A stretch of 64,000 nucleotides of DNA from contig NC_088644.1 in NCBI RefSeq assembly GCF_964019385.1, positions 22,809,866 to 22,873,865 on the forward strand, given 5' to 3'. Shown here piece after piece: positions 1 through 10,000 of this stretch (position 1 is the stretch's first letter; every line of letters begins with the position of its first letter). The translations under genes were made by a program, and so were the position numbers. The DNA is from Sycon ciliatum. Lineage: Eukaryota; Porifera; Calcarea; Leucosolenida; Sycettidae. Under the pieces are notes generated by a model. The model searched no databases. It saw only the letters and a program-made list of their open reading frames with translations, and had not been told where the DNA came from.

Positions 1-718
1 GAGCCAGGACTAATATGACATTGTATAACAAGAGCTAAGTGCAAGACAGGAGACATGTGCAAGAACCAAAACCGTCACCGCGCAAGACGTCAGAGTATCA
101 CGCAAGCAAGACCAAGAATGCAGCAGAACTTACCATAAGAAGCCGCTGAACTATGGCACGTTGGGTGAGCGGGCTCCCCAACGTGACCCTCATATACTCA
201 CATTGTACTCTAACGTGGGTGAGCGGGCTCCCCACGTCCCAATTTGGTCTTTCTCCTCTCGATGTCTTTCTTTCTCTTTCTTCTCGAATGATCACCGTAC
301 GTATATTCTGCATTTCTGCTGACTGGCTGCGCACATTCCGGTTTGACTTGTTCTGCTATTTCCTGGAATTACCTCGCAATGATCACGCCATATATCTCTG
401 AAGCACCCTATAAAAGAAGCTCTCATTCTCTTTCTTACTTCAGTTCAGTTCTAGTCTAGTCTAGTCTAGTCTAGTCTAGCAGTCGAGACTCGGTCTCAGC
501 TCTCTGTCTTCGTTTACTTTGAGCTCGGATTTGATACTACTCACAACGTAAAACTAACAGTCTCTGTCTGTTGATCGTGTGGGGTTGAACTTGGACCAAG
601 CCAGCTATATTGGTTGGCCCCTGGGTTGTGTTGGGCTTGTCGTGAGGCCACACGTCTATATTCAGTCGCCGCTCGTAGTGATTTCGGGGTCCGGTCACTG
701 TGAGCCGGGGACGCGACA
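1..718. repeat. 5' LTR (partial, cut by window edge) of a non-autonomous LTR retrotransposon
   Basis: Bases 1-718 recur, apparently without a mismatch, at 4186-4903. The complete copy is the 3' LTR (3829-4903, 1075 bp), so about 357 bp of this LTR lie left of the window. It ends in GGGGACGCGACA, the approximate inverted complement of the 3' LTR start TGTCACGTCCC, as LTR termini should be. A TATAAAA box (409-415) is followed by a short run of TCTAG pentamers. The apparent identity of the LTRs suggests a young insertion. Confidence 0.9.
409..415 (+). promoter_or_regulatory. TATA box of the LTR promoter
   Basis: TATAAAA inside the LTR, repeated at 4594-4600 in the 3' LTR. It lies upstream of a TCTAG pentamer run and is placed as expected at a U3/R boundary. 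The plus-strand direction agrees with the PBS-to-PPT order of the element. Confidence 0.55.
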
Positions 719-735
719 TTTGGTGCTGTGACCAG
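719..735 (+). other. Putative primer binding site
   Basis: Immediately after the LTR end CGACA comes TT and then TGGTGCTGTGACC. It begins with TGG, complementary to a tRNA CCA end. The tRNA could not be identified by eye. Confidence 0.5.
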
Positions 736-930
736 GATGGTCTAAGTTCTCCTCACTCCGTAACTGCAACGACGCAATGTCCACAGCAGTCTTTCGTGAA
801 CAACCTTGTCTCTGATGGCAGGTTCTTGGCGATAGACGTGGCAGAGCAACAGCAGTGTTGGACGCTCCAACTTGGTACGAAGAAAACGTCGAGTGCGTTT
901 CTCTTTCGGATCCAGCACTGGCTTTCGTTC

Positions 931-2188
931 CAGGGGCGGATCCAGGAATTTTTCAGGGGGGGTTCAAATTTTTTCGAGTGCACAGAATTAAATTCGCTTC
1001 AAACTGTTTTCGGTTCGTTCACTACACCGGGAGTTGCAAAACTTTATTGTCACGGTAGCCCTTGCATTGCTTGGCCAATAAGACAAGGGTAATAATGCGT
1101 TTAGAGCCTTACAAAGTACAAAGCTGCAGCACAGGCAGAAACTAAGGCCGTGACTGCAGCATTTTCCGAACTGACGGAAGGCGAAGTTCTCTGACTGTCC
1201 TCCGGCTGGGACTGCGTGTCGTCACATTCGCGTCGTACACGGCGGAACGAAGCCAAGCTCAATGGCAACTGATCGGCCGCTCGCTTCTTTGGCAGACGTC
1301 GCGACATGGCAAACCACACGACAAACACAAACATGATCTTCGTACTGCGGCGGCGGAAACCTACAGTCCAGCCAGCGCGAAATAACACAAAACGACAAGG
1401 AAGGTAAGGAGGACAAGTGGCAGTTTCTCCACCTTTGCCTCCACCGCGACATGGCAAACTACACGACAAACACAAACATTATCTTCGTACTGCGACGGAG
1501 GAAACCTACAGTCCAGCCAGCGCGAAATAACACAAAACGACAAGGAAGGTAAGGAGGACAAGTGGCAGTTTCTCCACCTTTTCCTCCACCGCGACACGGC
1601 AAACTACACGACAAACACAAATATTATCTTCGTACTGCGGCGGCGGAAACCTACAGTCCAGCCAGCGCGAAATAACACAAAACGACAAGGAAGGTAAGGC
1701 GGACAAGTGGCAGTTTCTCCACCTTTGCCTCCACCGCGACATGGCAAACTACACGACAAACACAAACATGATCTTCGTACTGCGACGGAGGAAACCTACA
1801 GTCCAGCCAGCGCGAAATAAAACAAAACGACAAGGAAGGAGGACAAGTGGCAGTTTTTCCACCTTTTGCTCCACCACTTGAACTGTCGATCGTTTCAAGT
1901 CACATGATACGCGTACGGACCCTTCGATTCGAACGGTACGCGTACAACAGTCCCGACCACTGCATGCATGCAGTGACCTACATTGTAGCACCTGCACTGC
2001 CTGTACGTGACTACTGCATGCAGGATGCATGCCAGTGAAGTCTACTGCCAGTACTGGCTACGCTGCATGTACGCTACACTTCGCTGGTTGCGCACGTGGA
2101 TATCACAAAAGAATCGACTGGACCCATGGTCGAAATTATTTTAGGGGGTTCGTCCGAACCCCCTGAACCCCCCCTGTATCCGCCCCTG
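931..2188. mobile_element. Terminal-inverted-repeat DNA element nested in the LTR element
   Basis: The left end is CAGGGGCGGATCCAGG. The right end (CCTGTATCCGCCCCTG) is its near-exact inverted complement. Both are followed inward by G/C-run sequence such as AGGGGGGGTTC. CGTTC occurs at 926-930 and again at 2189-2193, a perfect 5-bp direct repeat flanking the element. The interior is noncoding and holds a 145-bp tandem array. No transposase is present, so it is non-autonomous. The TIR resembles hAT-type MITE ends, but a 5-bp duplication is not typical of hAT, so the superfamily is unassigned. Confidence 0.75.
1301..1875. repeat. 145-bp tandem repeat, four units
   Basis: Units begin at GCGACATGG or GCGACACGG at 1301, 1446, 1591 and 1736, exactly 145 bp apart, with few mismatches. 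The last unit is shortened near 1840. Frames of about 78 codons on the minus strand are by-products of the repeat; 145 is not a multiple of three, so no continuous protein is encoded. Confidence 0.92.
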
Positions 2189-3817
2189 CGTTCCGTACCT
2201 CGTGTTCCTGTAGCGCTGTAGTGCGAGTTCGTAGTGCACGACGAGCTTGCTTTGCTGCGGACTACATGGCGGGCACCAAGGTGCGAAATTTATTGTCAGT
2301 TGCACGATCGATCGAGGAGTTGTTTGCATTCATGCAGTTCTCAAGTACGAGTGCAGTGCGCGTTTGTCACAGTCAGGTTCAGATATGGAAGGATTCGTGA
2401 ACCCGTGTACCATGTGTACGCACATGAGCCGTAAACAGGGCTTGGGTCCTCTTTACGGAGCGTTGTGAAAGTAGTCACTACGACTGGATCACGGAGTAGT
2501 GCAGTGCAGTTTTCAAGTTTCGACAAGAAAACGCCACTGTTCGGACATGGTGTTTGTTGAGACCGCTTGAAGCTCTTGAAGCTTGACAGGTCGTCTCTTC
2601 AACGATGAGGCCTTACTGACGTTTGCACTCAGTTGTTCTCAGTCGCGCAATGGCGAGTGCTGTTTGAAGACCCGGTTGTTTCATGGCTGGAACGATGGGA
2701 GGATGCAGACCACGTCGCTGGTCGTGGACGAATTCAAATCTCGTTCTGCGTGTCGATGCACCAGACGAAGATTTGTGACGCCCAGCTTTGGTGCTGGCGG
2801 AAGCAGTTTTATCTGCGAATGCCGCGAGTCTTGACGATCATGTCGCGAGGATGGCGAGTTCTGACCTTGTTGTCGATCTTCATTCTCCAGACGTTCTGTT
2901 TGTGAAAAAAAAGTTTGTGGAGAGGATGGCCGGACAGTACATGACCTACTAGTATGTGCTGGAGTGTATACTCGTTACTCTTCGCGGTCCTTGTGCTTGG
3001 TGAAAGTTGACCAGTTTCCTGCAGAGGGAACTGTGTCCTGTGAAAGTGTGATGTTGATGGGTGCCTTTGCATCCTCAACAAATGACTGAACTGTGCACCG
3101 GTTCGGGTTGTGTACGGCTCAGAGGAGTCAGTTGGTCTCTGTGGATGAGGCGCCCGGATCGGTCAGTTGTAGCCAATTTCGGTTGGTGGTGATGAGCTTG
3201 CGTAGTGAGCAACGGAGAAGGGGACGGTGGTGACCATACAGGCCAGGATGGGATTCCTGGGGCCGAATAATTATGGTCTGCGCTTCATATAGGACGAGGT
3301 CCTAGAACTGAAGTGGAAAGGCTGTGGTGGGAGAGGATGATTTGGATCTGGATCCCTCGGGCACAGTGTTGGCTGACCAGGGGACGCCCTGTGTCGAGGA
3401 GCCTGGTAGGCGAGAATCATCTGGGGATGATGAGTTGTTGCGAGTGAGGTCCCAATTTGCTCGTTACCGGATGGATTTTACTACGAGCTCTTTACCGATC
3501 TGGTTTCACAACTGTGTAGCACCATCGGATTGAGTGAATGCTTTATGTGCCTGGCACCTGGCGAGGAATTGTATTTTCTCGTGAGCAGTCAGTGATATTG
3601 TTCAGTCGTATGAGCCCGATACGAGTGATATGCTATATTCGGCTGATGACATGGTGTTCGCACCAAAACCTGTGGTGGATTGGACTTGCATCCTGCATCT
3701 CCAGTTGACTTACCTATTGTATCCGTCGCGGAGCCTGGTGGATGACACTGGCAACGTCGCGGTATCTCACCGACTACCATATCGGTCGAGGATAGTCACG
3801 GGACGTGATTCTTCAAC

Positions 3818-3828
3818 GGCGGGGGAAA
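3818..3828 (+). other. Polypurine tract of the LTR element
   Basis: GGCGGGGGAAA stands directly before the TG of the 3' LTR. Its position and composition are those of a plus-strand primer. This fixes the LTR start at 3829 and the element direction as plus. Confidence 0.75.
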
Positions 3829-4903
3829 TGTCACGTCCCAGGATAAGACAACTGCTGCCTGATAGTCCTGTGACAGCAGGATCTACATAGTGAGCAGCTC
3901 TGTGCTGAGCTGTCACGCCCTTTTAGTACAACGTGGTTTGGCCAGTGTCTTGTCCCACGTGCTTAGCATGTAGGTTGAGCGACACGCGCTTTCCCACGTA
4001 GGTGACATGCCTTCTTGGCATGACACGTCATGTGATCCAAGGCCGGAACCTGGTCAGGTAGGTTCTCGCGTTGTACGTTTCCTGGAAGTTCTTCACTTCC
4101 TGGAAATGTGACTCCAGGCTTTGTGCAAAACCACGTCACTACGACGTTCTACAGGTTTCCACGATGCCTCGGCGCTTCGTGCAAAGAGCCAGGACTAATA
4201 TGACATTGTATAACAAGAGCTAAGTGCAAGACAGGAGACATGTGCAAGAACCAAAACCGTCACCGCGCAAGACGTCAGAGTATCACGCAAGCAAGACCAA
4301 GAATGCAGCAGAACTTACCATAAGAAGCCGCTGAACTATGGCACGTTGGGTGAGCGGGCTCCCCAACGTGACCCTCATATACTCACATTGTACTCTAACG
4401 TGGGTGAGCGGGCTCCCCACGTCCCAATTTGGTCTTTCTCCTCTCGATGTCTTTCTTTCTCTTTCTTCTCGAATGATCACCGTACGTATATTCTGCATTT
4501 CTGCTGACTGGCTGCGCACATTCCGGTTTGACTTGTTCTGCTATTTCCTGGAATTACCTCGCAATGATCACGCCATATATCTCTGAAGCACCCTATAAAA
4601 GAAGCTCTCATTCTCTTTCTTACTTCAGTTCAGTTCTAGTCTAGTCTAGTCTAGTCTAGTCTAGCAGTCGAGACTCGGTCTCAGCTCTCTGTCTTCGTTT
4701 ACTTTGAGCTCGGATTTGATACTACTCACAACGTAAAACTAACAGTCTCTGTCTGTTGATCGTGTGGGGTTGAACTTGGACCAAGCCAGCTATATTGGTT
4801 GGCCCCTGGGTTGTGTTGGGCTTGTCGTGAGGCCACACGTCTATATTCAGTCGCCGCTCGTAGTGATTTCGGGGTCCGGTCACTGTGAGCCGGGGACGCG
4901 ACA
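3829..4903 (+). repeat. 3' LTR (complete, 1075 bp)
   Basis: Starts TGTCACGTCCC and ends GGGGACGCGACA, giving inverted ends of the TG...CA type. Its last 718 bp match the 5' LTR. The 5-bp target duplication cannot be checked because the left flank is outside the window. Confidence 0.9.
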
Positions 4904-5424
4904 CAGGCAACCTAACAGTGGCCACATCAAACAACAATGAACAAGTGAAGGGTGGAGTTACGAGTCAGCATTCACTACAGCGCACTGCACTACAACTATG
5001 GATGCAGTATGGGGATATGTGTGCAAACAGTTATAATGCGGATTTGTGCAGAAAGGTGGAGAAGTGTGTATAGATAGCATTTTACAATCTCTACTCCTCA
5101 ACCCCTTCTGCATCTCTGGTACTCCATGACCACACATAGTCCTGCTGGGAGTGTAGAATTGTCCACAAGAACAGCTGTGCTAGGTTAATCACTATGTCAT
5201 GCCTGCTGGAAAATGTGGGAATTTGACCAGAACCATCCACATCTGCATAATCATGGCTATTACACAGGCCAGCTGGCACACAAGCAGGCTTTCCGATTTG
5301 ACTGTCACGCTCAAGCAACGTGGGTCTAGCTCCATGGCAAGCACACACCATGGGAGCTCTCAATAGCAACCGCAGTAGAAGCAGCAGCAGACACCATAGC
5401 AGCAGCAGCCTGGCTATTGTCGAC
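4904..5424. other. Flank between the LTR element and a LINE relic; no clear gene
   Basis: About 520 bp with short CAG-rich runs near 5370-5410. Nothing is recognised except a weak candidate exon of PAP-A at 5194-5256 on the minus strand. Confidence 0.5.
5194..5256 (-). CDS. Weak candidate for PAP-A exon 8 (possibly decayed)
   Basis: On the minus strand, an acceptor ending TAATAG is followed by 63 nt (1+60+2). This is exactly the phase needed after the 16-nt microexon, and the end phase equals that of PAP-B exon 8. The translation contains GSGQIP, where PAP-B has GGECGVP. Against it, there is no GT at the phase-correct 3' end (AG instead), and the segment is shorter than the 117-nt PAP-B exon. 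It may be a decayed exon or chance. Confidence 0.25.
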
Positions 5425-5427
5425 TGA

Positions 5428-6690
5428 GTTACTTCGGAAGTAGTAAAAATTAATGTCATTATAGCATGCTTTATTAAGCCGGCAGTTGATCAATACCTCT
5501 CGCCCTGCCAGAGCGGATTTCGCAGCGGGAGAAGTACAGCGGATGCTGTGTACTCCTACAGATGGTTGGCAGCAAGATGCCAAAGAGTAAAGGAAGATAT
5601 CGCCATTTTGGGAATTGATATGTCGAAAGCCTTTGACACTATTTCAAGACCAAAGCTCATGAACGTGCTGGAGACTATTGTGAACCCGGACGAATTACAT
5701 CTTATTCAGTGCTTACTTACGGATACCACCATTAAAGTACGGCTAAACAACATCCTGAGCCAGCCACTTGAAACATACAATGGGACTCCACAGGGAGATT
5801 CTCTGTCGCCGGTATTGTTTACGATATACCTGGAAGCTGCGTTAAGAGAGGTACGAAACCGTCTACCGCCGCGACCAGACCGAGACGTCCAGCTGCTTCT
5901 GCCCGGAGAGTCGGAATATGCAGATGATGTGGACTTCATCAGTACCGACCAAAAGTATCTAAAAGATTGCCTTCCTACAATATCCTCTTCGTTAGCAGAG
6001 TGGAACTTGAAGATGAATGAGGGGAAGACGGAACACACCATGATAAGCAGACAAAAGGATCGAATAGAGGAACAGTGGCGACACACAATAAAGCTGGGCT
6101 CGATGCTTGGAGTGGATGAGGACATAGGCAGACGAAAGCGGTTGGCTACAAGCGCACTTCACCGGATGTGGGTGATATGGCTGAGAGGGCAACACATCAG
6201 AGAGTCTCTACGAGTGCGCCTCTATAATAGCTTCATTCTACCAATCCTGCTTTATAACTGTGGCACGTGGAGTCTCACGGGGACACAGGAGCGGAAATTG
6301 GACTCGTTCCACAGGCAGCAGCTGCGAACAGTGATAGGCATTAAATACCCGCTCATAATAAAGAACACTTCCCTGTATAAACGCACAGAATCTCGCCCCG
6401 TGAGCCAAATCATCAGAGATGCTAGATGGAGGCTGTTTGGTCATGTGCTGCGTTTGGAAGAGGCAGCCCCAGCCAGACGTGCCATGGGAGCTTACTTCTT
6501 AGGGGGTAACGGCCCCAGCTTTAGGGGACGCCCAAGAACAACGCTCCCGCGAACGCTCAATAATGATCTCAAAAAACTGAAAAATAATACTGCCCTAGAG
6601 ACTGGCGATGACTTGAACATGCTGCAGCAGCTTGCCCAAGACCGTCGACAGTGGCGGGAACTGGTGAAGGCTGTATGTAGCTGCTATTGA
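5428..6690 (+). pseudogene. Reverse transcriptase fragment of a LINE
   Basis: An open frame runs from just after a TGA at 5425 to the stop at 6688-6690. The in-frame ATG at 5548 is only the first methionine, because homology (QSGFRSGRST) begins upstream. RT motifs in order are DMSKAFDTI (motif A), GTPQGDSLSP (motif B) and EYADDVDF (catalytic motif C). The C-terminal part has the usual LINE pattern of RLFGHVLRL and a final AQDRRQWREL. There are no internal stops, so the copy may be recent, but without the N-terminal domains it cannot encode a complete element protein. The clade was not assigned. Confidence 0.85.
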
Positions 6691-6830
6691 AACAATGGAC
6701 ATAATTTATACCTTTATATATAGATAATGGAGATGACTGCAACAGGCTGCAGCAGCTCGCCCAGGATCGCCCTCAGTGGCAGGACCTGGTGAAGGTTGTT
6801 ATGTAGCCGCTAATGCAACAATGGACATAA
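6600..6830 (+). repeat. Imperfect tandem duplication of the LINE 3' end
   Basis: About 105 bp covering the last codons, the stop and GGACATAA (to 6704) recur at about 6723-6830 with moderate divergence, including GCTGCAGCAG at 6621 and 6736. The second copy still reads as the C-terminal residues followed by a stop. Confidence 0.8.
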
Positions 6831-7082
6831 CTTTGCGTTTCCATCTTGTCTTTTTTTGTGATTGTGATGCTTGATGTGCACTGTGCTTCCTCGCATTCAC
6901 TTGCTCCTTCTTGCAGCTTGTCTCTTTTTTCTGTTTTTTGTTTTGTTTTGACGCTCTGTGTGCATTGCGCTTCCTCGCGCTCACTTGCTCCTTCTTGCGG
7001 CTTAAGCGAAGGCTATATGTGAGCTTTATAAGCTCACTGATGCTAACGCGAATAGAGCATAATAATAGCATGCTGCACTTAC

Positions 7083-7098
7083 CTATCATAGTCATACT
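7083..7098 (-). CDS. PAP-A exon 7: 16-nt microexon
   Basis: On the minus strand AG precedes AGTATGACTATGATAG, which is followed by GTAAGT. It supplies two bases to finish GAG (Glu of GNHE), then Tyr-Asp-Tyr-Asp, and leaves two bases. Length and both phases equal those of the PAP-B microexon, which makes chance unlikely. Confidence 0.75.
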
Positions 7099-10000
7099 CT
7101 TAGTGGCAAGCAGGCATGTTGCATAGATATTGCCGAAAGACGGCAAACCGCGACACCACAAAAGACACACACACATAGAGCAACAGGAAAACAACACACA
7201 TGGTTATCACAGTGGCACAACAATTTGTGTGGGCCCCCAAGTTGTCCCTGCTCGTCTTCTGCTTCCTTCTCTTCCCAATTCATTGGTAGGACTGTGTTTG
7301 ACGTGAACAAAAAAAAAGAACAACAAATTGAAGGAACACTGTGTCGCTCACACCGATGGGCAGACGGTGTGTCGAGGTGGTTCCAAACGGGTGGATTCTA
7401 CATGTCAAGGCAATGATGAGAGAACCAATGGCCTGGCAAGAAGACATGGAAACTGAAGAAAACGATAACTGCACATGTACATACCAAGCGTGCATCTTAA
7501 ACAAATTTCAATTTGTACTCGTAGAGCATGTGTCATGCCGATGTCGTGTTACACCTGTGCAGTGTCATGCCCATGTCGTGTTACACTTGTGCAGTTGACA
7601 GCTTGGTACCAGTAATGCAATCAATGCCTCAGATCACTAACCATGGTTGCCGATAGCAACGTGTAACGGTATCCGAGTTGCTACTGGCTCGAGGCGGTAG
7701 AAATAGCGCTCCCACACATGCCCTTCGCCATTTGCATCTACGAGAGTGCAACAGGTATAGTGTAGCGAAGACAGGAAGACAAATGACACTGTCAGTTGTC
7801 GGTTCAGGGTAGATACAAACACAGTCCAGTAGGGCTACTGGTTCTCTGTACTACTACTGCACTGTCTGCAGCTACTAACACTGTACACATTGGGAATAGC
7901 GAGCACAGCACTAGTCCCATCTAGCCATGTGCTCCCTTGCACCAACAGTGGTACAGAGATGATGCCATAGCTTATCACATTGTGGAGAACATGGGATCCA
8001 TCTTGGGTCACGTCCACGTGTGAGATGTAGTGACTAGCTAGTAATTTTGTTTTTCCAAAGACCCCGGCAAGTGTACCATGCATAGACAACTGGGTGCGAT
8101 ACAATTCAGCCGGTGTAAACACTATGCTGCCATTCATAAGGTGTTGCTGTATCCGAGACCAAAACTGTACAGTCCCATGGGTGATTGCTTAGGCTGACTT
8201 CTCAGTACTAAACATACTCATGTTGTAAGGATAATAGGATGAACACAAACATGGTACAGCAGTAGCAGCAGCAGCAACAGGATATTGGTGTGGCAGACGT
8301 GGAGCTGGATGGTGTCCATGGTGTCCATGGTGCGTATGGGTGATTGTGGATTTCTGTCAGCAGATATGCATGTATTGGTCGTACATAGAATAGGACACCG
8401 TGAAGATACACAGCCGCGTGACACACCCATACTGGCCTTAGTCACAAAGGGGTTGAGCAAACCTATGTACACAATAAAACCGAAATGCACAGATCAACCC
8501 AGGCGTGTACCTTACAGGATAAATCTCCGTATATGGCAACGAGGTCCACAGGCTTGGTGTCGGACACTGTCAGGATCCGTTGCATGATGGTAGGGATGGG
8601 ACTTTGCCACTCGTCAACCTTGGGGTTGCTACCACCCCAGGCACCCATGTCGGCCGTGGCAACAATGTGCGCTGTATGCCGGGGACATAGGAGAAGTGGC
8701 AAGTCAGAGAACAGCCGGAACCTACAAACCTTCAGTACATGCAGATATATACATGTATGTATGCAACAACAATGCATACTTTGAGCCCCAACTGCAATCC
8801 ATATGCACAAAGTATTTTACTCCTGTAAGAAGACCAATGGCTCACATGATACAATGAAGTGAAATTAGAATATTCGGAAAGCTTTCAAAAAGGATGAGAC
8901 TCATCAATAAGCATGACACCGGTAGTTTAGTATGCATCTCAGGAATATCATACGGAAAGCCAACATAAGCATAGCAAACTTAGATTTTGTACCAAGTATC
9001 ATTGTTTGTAGCTGCTAGTTAAACCACGCTTCTGAACAGAAGAGTCTCAGGGGTTGTGGTGCCTGTGTTGCCCGCCTCCAGAACTACCTAGCATAGGGGT
9101 TGAATGACCTGGCTCTAGCACTACACAGGGGTTGTATGACCTGGCTCTAGCACTATACAGGGGTTGTATGGCCTGGCTCTTGCACTACACAGGGGTTGTG
9201 TGGCCTGGCTCTCACACTGCACAGGGGTTGTATGACCTGGCTCTAGCAATACAGGGGTTGTGTGGCCTGGCTCTCACACTGCACAGGGGTTGTGTGGCCT
9301 GGCTCCAGCAATACAGGGGTTGTGTGGCCTGACTCTCACACTGCACAGGGGTTGTGTGGCCTGGCTCTACCACTAAACAGGGGTTGTGTGGCCTGGCTCC
9401 AGCAATACAGGGGTTGTGTGACCTGGCTCTACCACTGAACAGGGGTTGTGTGGCCTGGCTCTAGCACTGAACAGGGGTTGTGTGACCTGGCTCTAGCACT
9501 ACACAAGGGTTGTGCGGCCAGGCTCTAGCACTTAAACTACTAGACTATGACTTGAAGGCAGGAAATGGATTCCACGTTCTCCATGAAATAGAATTTCCCT
9601 TGCCAGCACTAGACTTCAAAGAATCATGGAGTGGAAACACGACAGTGACTGCACTGCAATGCAAGGTCAATCGCTTATTGCTGTCACCTACCATTTGAAG
9701 CAGACAACTTGGGAGACAGAAACCAGTGGACGGGAGACATGCCACCTGTGTTGGCCTTATCGATGCCAAACCAATAGCTGAGATGGATGAAACAGGTTGG
9801 TAGAATTCCAAAGAGAAACACAGATTGCCGCAAGATAAGCCGACAGCCGCAAAAGCAATCAAAACATGGACTAGATTAAAAGAAAGGACAAAATGTCACC
9901 ACGAGTTATGACTAACTGTCCAGCAATGTAACCAGATCATATACAGTCAGCGAGTGCGACAAAAAGACACAAACTGATAAGGGGTACTGGAACATTCGAC

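Larger units (their letters stand above)
719..3828 (+). mobile_element. Internal region of a non-autonomous LTR retrotransposon
   Basis: About 3.1 kb lie between the two LTRs. No reverse transcriptase, protease, RNase H or integrase motif is visible on either strand, and open frames are all under about 130 codons. The element therefore probably relies on an autonomous relative for movement. Bases 931-2188 are a later DNA-element insertion, so the original internal region was nearer 1.85 kb. It ends in a purine tract directly before the 3' LTR. LTR termini, PBS and PPT fit a Gypsy-like or BEL-like element, but without pol the superfamily stays open. Confidence 0.75.
5425..6830 (+). mobile_element. 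5'-truncated non-LTR retrotransposon (LINE)
   Basis: Only the reverse transcriptase and C-terminal part of a LINE remain, followed by a short 3' region ending near 6830. The endonuclease and any ORF1 are absent, the usual result of incomplete target-primed reverse transcription. It lies antisense to PAP-A, beyond its last certain exon. Confidence 0.8.

Noticed and set aside
1222..1833. Four similar minus-strand open frames of about 60-78 codons
   Set aside because: They repeat every 145 bp with the tandem array and have no continuous frame or known domain.
9545..9862. A single 105-codon minus-strand gene
   Set aside because: The frame merely overlaps PAP-A exon 4, which is read in another frame and bounded by splice sites.
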